10,958 nucleotides of DNA, taken from Oxalobacteraceae bacterium (lineage in GTDB: Bacteria; Pseudomonadota; Gammaproteobacteria; Burkholderiales; Burkholderiaceae_D). Location of the stretch: assembly GCA_947487325.1 (NCBI GenBank), contig CANKWG010000059.1:1-10958 (forward strand). The letters are read 5' to 3'. A program made the position numbers and the translations under genes. Shown here piece after piece: positions 6,097 to 10,958 of the stretch (its first letter is position 1; every line of letters starts with the position of its first letter). Under the pieces are notes generated by a model that saw nothing but the letters and a program-made list of their open reading frames with translations, had not been told where the DNA came from and made no database searches.

Positions 6097-6744
6097 TCAG
6101 GGTTTGGCATCAAGTTTCATTTCGATGATACGCGGGATACCGCTCTTGCCCGGAAACTCCGCAAATGCGCTGCGCACCAGATAGGGCAGGATCTTGGCCA
6201 GGTTGCCTTCCTTGCCTTCGCTGCGCACCGTCACTTCGTACAAAGGCTGCCCGGCCAGCGTCTCATTGATTTTCAGTTTCAATTCCCGATAAAACACCGT
6301 ATACCGGCGCTCCTGTTGGCGGGCGACGGGCATGCCGGACCCGAAAGGACCATAGAAGGGTGAATAGCCCGGCCATCCGCCCCAATAAGGCGAGTAATAG
6401 CCTGGCCCATACCATGGCATGCCGGACCAGGAATCAACCAGCACCGTCTCGACCAAGCGGACATCTTTCGCGTTGACTATCGCGTTGAAGCTTACTGCCA
6501 GTGCGGCATCCTTTGCATCGCCGGCTTCGCGCAAACCCTGTTTGAGCAGTTCGGCGCGGATCAGATTTTCATAACTCTGACGCTCCAGTCCGGCAGGCTC
6601 ATCTTCTTTTTGCACAAAGCTGAAGGTCTTGTCCGCCATGGCCGCTGGCCATTGGTGAAAGGCAGTTACTTCGCTGCGGATCTTGCTGGCACAGCCCGAA
6701 AGCAGTAAGCAAAGGGTGGTGATGAGACAGACGACAATTCTCAT
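6097..6744 (-). CDS. DUF4136-like lipoprotein
   Basis: The 215-residue product starts with a lipoprotein signal peptide: MR, a hydrophobic stretch, and the lipobox LSGC at 15-18, so C18 would be lipidated. The residues after it (A19, S20) carry no aspartate retention signal, which suggests the outer membrane. The mature part resembles DUF4136 proteins: a strand with TFSFVQ (40-45), a helix with YENLIRAELLKQGL (58-71), and AALAVSFNAI (80-89), a version of the family's D-x-x-V-x-Y strand. Residues 106-139 are very rich in Trp, Tyr, Gly and Pro, and the C-terminus has VRSAFAEFPGK. The frame extends 19 codons upstream to 6801, but that start would bury the signal peptide, so I chose 6744. No strong Shine-Dalgarno is visible. 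Function of the family is unknown. Confidence 0.82.
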   Translation of the reverse strand: MRIVVCLITTLCLLLSGCASKIRSEVTAFHQWPAAMADKTFSFVQKEDEPAGLERQSYENLIRAELLKQGLREAGDAKDAALAVSFNAIVNAKDVRLVETVLVDSWSGMPWYGPGYYSPYWGGWPGYSPFYGPFGSGMPVARQQERRYTVFYRELKLKINETLAGQPLYEVTVRSEGKEGNLAKILPYLVRSAFAEFPGKSGIPRIIEMKLDAKP

Positions 6745-6848
6745 GATAATTCGGTCAATTTCGATTCGGCATGTGGTGACGCACAAGCGCAAGGTTCTCA
6801 TAGATTTTCGTTTGCTGCATGCAGATCGTGGATGTCGATAAGTTCAGA

Positions 6849-6874
6849 TTGTCGGAGAAGCGTTAAAGCGACAA
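6849..6874. promoter_or_regulatory. Inverted repeat in divergent lipoprotein/pepN spacer
   Basis: TTGTCG (6849-6854) and CGACAA (6869-6874) are perfect inverted copies separated by 14 bases, with centres 20 bases apart (about two helical turns). This lies in the 286-bp spacer between divergent genes. A consensus TTGACA reads on the minus strand at 6902-6907, but no good -10 lies 17 bases after it. The spacer also holds two ten-base palindromes, at 6815-6824 and 6947-6956. A dimeric regulator site is possible, but the repeat is short. Confidence 0.25.
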
Positions 6875-6985
6875 GCCGGACTTTTTCAGCTGAGAAACTG
6901 ATGTCAAACCCTTGATTTTTCTGGTGCTCGCGTCGAATGGTGCCGCCGGCTAGCCGTTCAACCCGGAATCCTTCATTGACTCCCT

Positions 6986-6994
6986 TGGTAAAAT
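6986..6994 (+). promoter_or_regulatory. Candidate extended -10 promoter for pepN
   Basis: TGGTAAAAT fits an extended -10 element (TGn then TAAAAT). It would start transcription near 7001 and leave a leader of about 30 bases before the pepN ATG. TTGACT occurs at 6976-6981, but is only seven bases upstream and cannot pair with it as a -35. Confidence 0.4.
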
Positions 6995-7030
6995 GCGGTT
7001 TTCCGACTGATTCGCCATCTTCCTTATCCC

Positions 7031-9715
7031 ATGCGTACTGATACTGCTGCCGCCATTCACCGACTGGAATACTCGCCGCCCACTTTCTGGGTCGATACGA
7101 TTGACATAGGTTTTGATCTCGATCCGAAAGCTACCCGCGTTGCAGCACGCAGCGTGCTGCGGCGCAATACTGACGTTCAATCGCACGAACTGGTACTTTT
7201 TGGCGAAGACCTGACGCTGGTTGCTTTGCGGATGAATGGTCGCACGCTCGGTAAACGTGATTACCGCATCTCTGGCAGCAAACTGATCATCGACAACGCT
7301 CCCGACGAAGTCACGTTAGAAATCGAGACACTGATTGACCCCGGCAGCAATACATCGCTGATGGGCTTGTACGTCTCGAACGGTGATTTTTTTACGCAAT
7401 GCGAAGCTGAGGGATTTCGCAAGATTACTTATTTCCCTGATCGCCCCGATGTCATGGCGAAATACCGGGTCATGCTGCGCGGTGACAAGGCAAGATATCC
7501 AGTACTTCTTTCTAACGGTAATCTGATCGAGCAAGGTGATATCGGCGACGGTCGTCACTATGCGCTGTGGGAAGATCCCTTCCGCAAACCTTCGTATTTG
7601 TTTGCACTGGTTGCGGGTCAACTGGTGTGTGAAGAGCAAACGCTGCGCCTCGCGTCTGGTCGAGAGGTGCTGCTGCAAGTGTGGGTGGAAGAGGGCAACC
7701 TCGACAAGACCTCGCACGCAATGGAGTCATTGATCAAGAGCATACGTTGGGATGAAGAGCGATTCGGGCTTGAGCTGGATCTCGACCGTTTCATGATCGT
7801 GGCCGTGAGTGATTTCAACATGGGCGCGATGGAGAACAAAGGTCTGAATATTTTCAACACCAAATATGTTCTCGCCAATCCACGTATTGCTACCGATGCA
7901 GATTACGGCAACATCGAATCTGTCGTCGCGCATGAGTATTTTCATAACTGGACAGGCAATCGCGTCACCTGCCGCGACTGGTTTCAGTTATCGCTGAAAG
8001 AAGGCCTTACAGTTTTCCGCGATCAGGAATTTTCCGCCGACATGATGGGCAGTGCCAGCGGTCGTGCGGTGAAACGCATCGAAGACGTGCGCGTGTTGCG
8101 CGCCGCGCAGTTCCCTGAAGACGCCGGTCCGATGGCGCATCCGGTGCGACCTGATGCTTATGTCGAGATCAATAATTTTTATACGCTAACGATTTACGAA
8201 AAAGGTTCCGAAGTCGTTCGCATGATGCAGACTTTGCTGGGCCGCGAGGGCTTCCGCAAGGGCATGGATCTTTACTTCAGTCGCCATGACGGACAGGCCG
8301 TGACTTGCGATGATTTCCGCGCCGCGATGAGCGATGCGAATGGCCGCGATCTCAGCCAGTTCGAGCGCTGGTACAGCCAGGCAGGTACGCCACGCGTGCA
8401 GGTCACGTCCCACTATGATGCAACTGCCCAGACGTATACGCTGACGATGACACAAACTTGTCCGCCAACCCCGGGACAAGACAGCAAGCTGCCTATGCAT
8501 ATCCCGGTCGCGATTGGTCTGCTGGATGCGCACGGCAAAGATTTACCTCTGCAGCTGGAAAACATCGCAGGACCCGAAGCGACCGAAGTGCATGTAGCGC
8601 CAACGACGCTGGTACTCGAGCTGACAGAAGCCACTCAGCGTTTTACGTTCACTGGCATCGAGCATATGCCTGTGCCATCGCTGTTGCGCAATTTCTCTGC
8701 GCCGGTGGTGCTGGATTATGGCTACAGTGATGATGAGCTGGCGTTCCTTCTTGCGCACGATAGCGATCCCTTCAATCGATGGGAAGCTGGCCAAAGACTG
8801 GCCACCCGTCGGCTATTGACCCTGGCCGCCTCGGACATTGCTGAAGATTTGCACTACGTCGTCACCGCACAAGATCAACTGTTGGCAGATGCCTTGCGCA
8901 AGCTTTTGCGTGATGCATCGCTGGATCCTGCGTTCCGTGACTCGGTATTGACGCTGCCTTCCGAAGGCATGCTCGCTGAACAGATGGACGTCATCAATCC
9001 GCAAGCTATTCATCGCGCACGTCGCGCGTTGCGTCGCCAGCTAGCGCTGGCCTTGCGTGCTGATTTGATTGACACCTATCGCTCGCATCATACCCCCGGC
9101 GCCTATCGTCCCGACCCGGCACATGCCGGTCGCCGCGCATTGCGTAACAATGCGCTCGGCTATCTGGCCGAGCTTGGTGATACGCAGTCGCACAAAATGA
9201 TGCAAGACCAGCTGGACCACGCGGCAAACATGACCGATCGCATCTCAGCACTTACTGCGGTGGTGCATCATGAGGCGCCCGGTATTGCTGAGGCCTTGCA
9301 GTCGTTTTATGAAGATTTCGAGCAGGATCCCCTGGTCATCCACAAATGGTTCAGCCTGCAGGCGTCATCTCCGGCGACCGACGTAAAAGCGGTGCGCCAG
9401 TTGATGAAGAATCCAGCCTTTACTCTGAAAAATCCTAATCGTGCACGTAGTCTGCTGTTCGCATTCTGTAACAGCAACCCAGCGCGCTTTCATGCGTCCG
9501 ATGGCAGTGGCCATGCTTTCTGGGCGGAGCAGGTCATTACACTCGATGCGCTCAATCCTCAGGTCGCTGCACGACTTGCGCGCTCGCTAGACCGTTGGCG
9601 CAAATATGCACCTGCCCTACAAAAATCCATGCGCGAGGCACTACAAAAAGTGTCTTCTGCTAAAAAACTGTCGAATGATGTTGCCGAGGTAATCGGCAAA
9701 GCGCTCGCCAATTGA
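7031..9715 (+). CDS. pepN: Aminopeptidase N (M1 family zinc metallopeptidase)
   Basis: PepN removes N-terminal residues from cytoplasmic peptides, completing protein turnover after the ATP-dependent proteases. The 894-residue protein is slightly longer than the 870-residue E. coli enzyme. The N-terminal beta domain covers about 1-190. The exopeptidase motif GAMEN is at 265-269, and the zinc motif HEYFH at 301-305 lies within HEYFHNWTGNRVTCRDW. The third zinc ligand is E324 (SLKEGLTVFRDQEF), and Y389 in LTIYEKG corresponds to the catalytic tyrosine of E. coli PepN. A four-residue insertion relative to E. coli (MMGSASGRAV region, about 340-349) explains the changed offset. An Ig-like DUF3458 domain (about 450-555) and a helical C-terminal domain follow. 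No Shine-Dalgarno precedes the ATG at 7031, the only suitable start. fbp follows 25 bases after the stop. Confidence 0.97.
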   Translation: MRTDTAAAIHRLEYSPPTFWVDTIDIGFDLDPKATRVAARSVLRRNTDVQSHELVLFGEDLTLVALRMNGRTLGKRDYRISGSKLIIDNAPDEVTLEIETLIDPGSNTSLMGLYVSNGDFFTQCEAEGFRKITYFPDRPDVMAKYRVMLRGDKARYPVLLSNGNLIEQGDIGDGRHYALWEDPFRKPSYLFALVAGQLVCEEQTLRLASGREVLLQVWVEEGNLDKTSHAMESLIKSIRWDEERFGLELDLDRFMIVAVSDFNMGAMENKGLNIFNTKYVLANPRIATDADYGNIESVVAHEYFHNWTGNRVTCRDWFQLSLKEGLTVFRDQEFSADMMGSASGRAVKRIEDVRVLRAAQFPEDAGPMAHPVRPDAYVEINNFYTLTIYEKGSEVVRMMQTLLGREGFRKGMDLYFSRHDGQAVTCDDFRAAMSDANGRDLSQFERWYSQAGTPRVQVTSHYDATAQTYTLTMTQTCPPTPGQDSKLPMHIPVAIGLLDAHGKDLPLQLENIAGPEATEVHVAPTTLVLELTEATQRFTFTGIEHMPVPSLLRNFSAPVVLDYGYSDDELAFLLAHDSDPFNRWEAGQRLATRRLLTLAASDIAEDLHYVVTAQDQLLADALRKLLRDASLDPAFRDSVLTLPSEGMLAEQMDVINPQAIHRARRALRRQLALALRADLIDTYRSHHTPGAYRPDPAHAGRRALRNNALGYLAELGDTQSHKMMQDQLDHAANMTDRISALTAVVHHEAPGIAEALQSFYEDFEQDPLVIHKWFSLQASSPATDVKAVRQLMKNPAFTLKNPNRARSLLFAFCNSNPARFHASDGSGHAFWAEQVITLDALNPQVAARLARSLDRWRKYAPALQKSMREALQKVSSAKKLSNDVAEVIGKALAN

Positions 9716-9740
9716 CTCTTATCCGCCAGCGAGTACCGCC

Positions 9741-10742
9741 ATGAAACGTATCAGTCTTACGCAGTATTTGATTGAAGAGCAGCGCCTCAATAACTCCATA
9801 CCTGCCGAGCTGCGACTGTTGATCGAAGTTGTCGCGCGCGCATGCAAAACCATCAGCCATGCCGTAGGCAAGGGCGCCTTGGGCGATGTTCTGGGAGCCG
9901 CCGATACCGAAAATGTACAAGGCGAAATCCAGAAAAAACTCGACATCATCTCGAACGAAATTTTATTGCAGGCCAATGAGTGGGGTGGTCATCTTGCGGC
10001 AATGGCGTCGGAAGAAATGGAAACGATCCATCCGATTCCTAACCGTTATCCGATTGGCGAATACATGCTGCTATTCGATCCGCTGGATGGTTCTTCTAAT
10101 ATCGATGTGAACGTTTCCATTGGTACGATCTTCTCGGTGTTGAAAGCGCCGGAAGGCATGGCCACACCGACCGAGCAAGATTTTTTACAGCCCGGCACCC
10201 GACAAGTCGCTGCAGGTTATGCGGTGTACGGCCCGCAGACCGTCTTGGTACTCACCACAGGTAATGGCGTTAACTGCTTCACGCTAGACCGCGAGATGGG
10301 TTCCTGGGTCATGACGCAGCGGGCCCTGCAGATTCCTGCGGATACGGCGGAGTATGCCATCAATGCCTCCAACAAACGTCACTGGTATCCACCCGTGACT
10401 CGCTATGTCAAAGAACTCGAAGCCGGCAAGACAGGACCGCGCGATAAAAACTTCAACATGCGCTGGATTGCCTCGATGGTTGCGGATGTTCATCGCATAC
10501 TGAATCGCGGCGGCATCTTCATGTACCCCGCCGATGCCCGCGAGCCTGACAAGCCAGGCAAATTACGATTGATGTACGAAGCCAACCCCATGGCGTTCAT
10601 CGTCGAGCAGGCCGGCGGTGCGGCCACGGATGGAAAAAATCGAATACTTGATATCCAACCGCACACCTTGCATCAGCGCGTGGCTGTGTTTATCGGCTCC
10701 CGCAACGAAGTCCAGCGGGTGACGGAATATCATGCCGAGTAA
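9741..10742 (+). CDS. fbp: Fructose-1,6-bisphosphatase class 1
   Basis: Fbp hydrolyses fructose-1,6-bisphosphate to fructose-6-phosphate, the committed step of gluconeogenesis (or the Calvin cycle where that is present). The 333 residues match class I enzymes. The metal and catalytic motif FDPLDGSSNIDVNVSIGTIF is at 112-131, with metal ligands expected at E92, D113 and D116 and at E280 in LMYEANPMAFIVEQ. The segments GYAVYGPQTVLVLTTG (159-174), AINASNKRHW (206-215) and RWIASMVADVHRIL (241-254) are the usual substrate-site blocks, and RGGIFMYPAD (256-265) follows. The start MKRISLTQYLIEEQ is typical of the family. It lies 25 bases after pepN and is probably cotranscribed. No Calvin-cycle genes are nearby, so a gluconeogenic role is the simpler reading. 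No terminator is visible between fbp and the tRNA gene. Confidence 0.97.
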   Translation: MKRISLTQYLIEEQRLNNSIPAELRLLIEVVARACKTISHAVGKGALGDVLGAADTENVQGEIQKKLDIISNEILLQANEWGGHLAAMASEEMETIHPIPNRYPIGEYMLLFDPLDGSSNIDVNVSIGTIFSVLKAPEGMATPTEQDFLQPGTRQVAAGYAVYGPQTVLVLTTGNGVNCFTLDREMGSWVMTQRALQIPADTAEYAINASNKRHWYPPVTRYVKELEAGKTGPRDKNFNMRWIASMVADVHRILNRGGIFMYPADAREPDKPGKLRLMYEANPMAFIVEQAGGAATDGKNRILDIQPHTLHQRVAVFIGSRNEVQRVTEYHAE

Positions 10743-10801
10743 CTTGGCTTGGTCGGAGTAGCCGTGGGTGCGCTGAGGTTTTGGCTAAGCTATTTTCTTC
10801 C

Positions 10802-10877
<76 letters not shown>

Positions 10878-10887
10878 TAATATAAAT

Positions 10888-10924
10888 AAAAAATCCCGGT
10901 TCACATTTGAACTGGGATTTTTTT
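10888..10924 (+). terminator. Intrinsic terminator after tRNA-Thr
   Basis: ATCCCGGTTCA (10893-10903) pairs with TGAACTGGGAT (10908-10918) through eleven pairs, one a G-T wobble, around the loop CATT. An A-run precedes and a run of seven T follows (10918-10924), so it may work in both directions. It probably ends the tRNA transcript and any pepN-fbp readthrough. The remaining 34 bases of the window hold nothing I can identify. Confidence 0.9.
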
Positions 10925-10958
10925 ACAAACAGGGCAGTTATTGGCTTTAACTTATTGT

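Noticed and set aside
6950..7186. A 78-codon minus-strand frame across the pepN start
   Set aside because: It overlaps the conserved PepN N-terminus, has no motif and no plausible promoter. Shadow frame.

Overview
The window looks like an ordinary chromosomal core region of a betaproteobacterium, most likely Burkholderiales and possibly an Oxalobacteraceae-type genome. This assignment is an inference from three things: the gene order yebC-purD-hemF-nadD, the pepN-fbp pair, and protein sequences of betaproteobacterial flavour at moderate GC. No insertion sequence, CRISPR array, phage gene, toxin-antitoxin pair or defence gene was seen, and codon usage shows no obvious break.

Positions 1-3577 are a minus-strand block transcribed right to left: yebC (translation factor/regulator family), purD (purine synthesis), hemF (oxygen-dependent haem synthesis) and nadD (NAD synthesis, cut by the left edge). 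Spacing is short (113 bp, 27 bp, then a 4-base ATGA overlap), so this is probably one housekeeping operon. A possible extended -10 promoter lies upstream of yebC in the 237-bp spacer it shares with a divergent gene.

Positions 3815-6015 are a plus-strand run: an EamA/DMT-family membrane transporter, a zeta-crystallin-type NADPH:quinone oxidoreductase (start revised to 4870), and an unrecognised 53-residue one-helix membrane protein directly after it. From the end of that small gene runs a degenerate direct repeat with a strict 11-bp step, one helical turn, in the spacer facing the convergent next gene. This is the least explained structure in the window.

Positions 6097-6744 (minus) encode a DUF4136-like lipoprotein with an aromatic/glycine/proline-rich insert. 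A 286-bp divergent spacer with several small palindromes separates it from pepN (M1 aminopeptidase N). pepN is followed 25 bp later by fbp (class I fructose-1,6-bisphosphatase), then a tRNA-Thr(CGT) and a clear intrinsic terminator near the right edge.

The genes are mainly central metabolism (purine, haem, NAD, gluconeogenesis), peptide turnover and envelope functions. I found no convincing new multi-gene system. The items worth a second look are the 11-bp phased repeat, the small membrane protein and a few intergenic inverted repeats.
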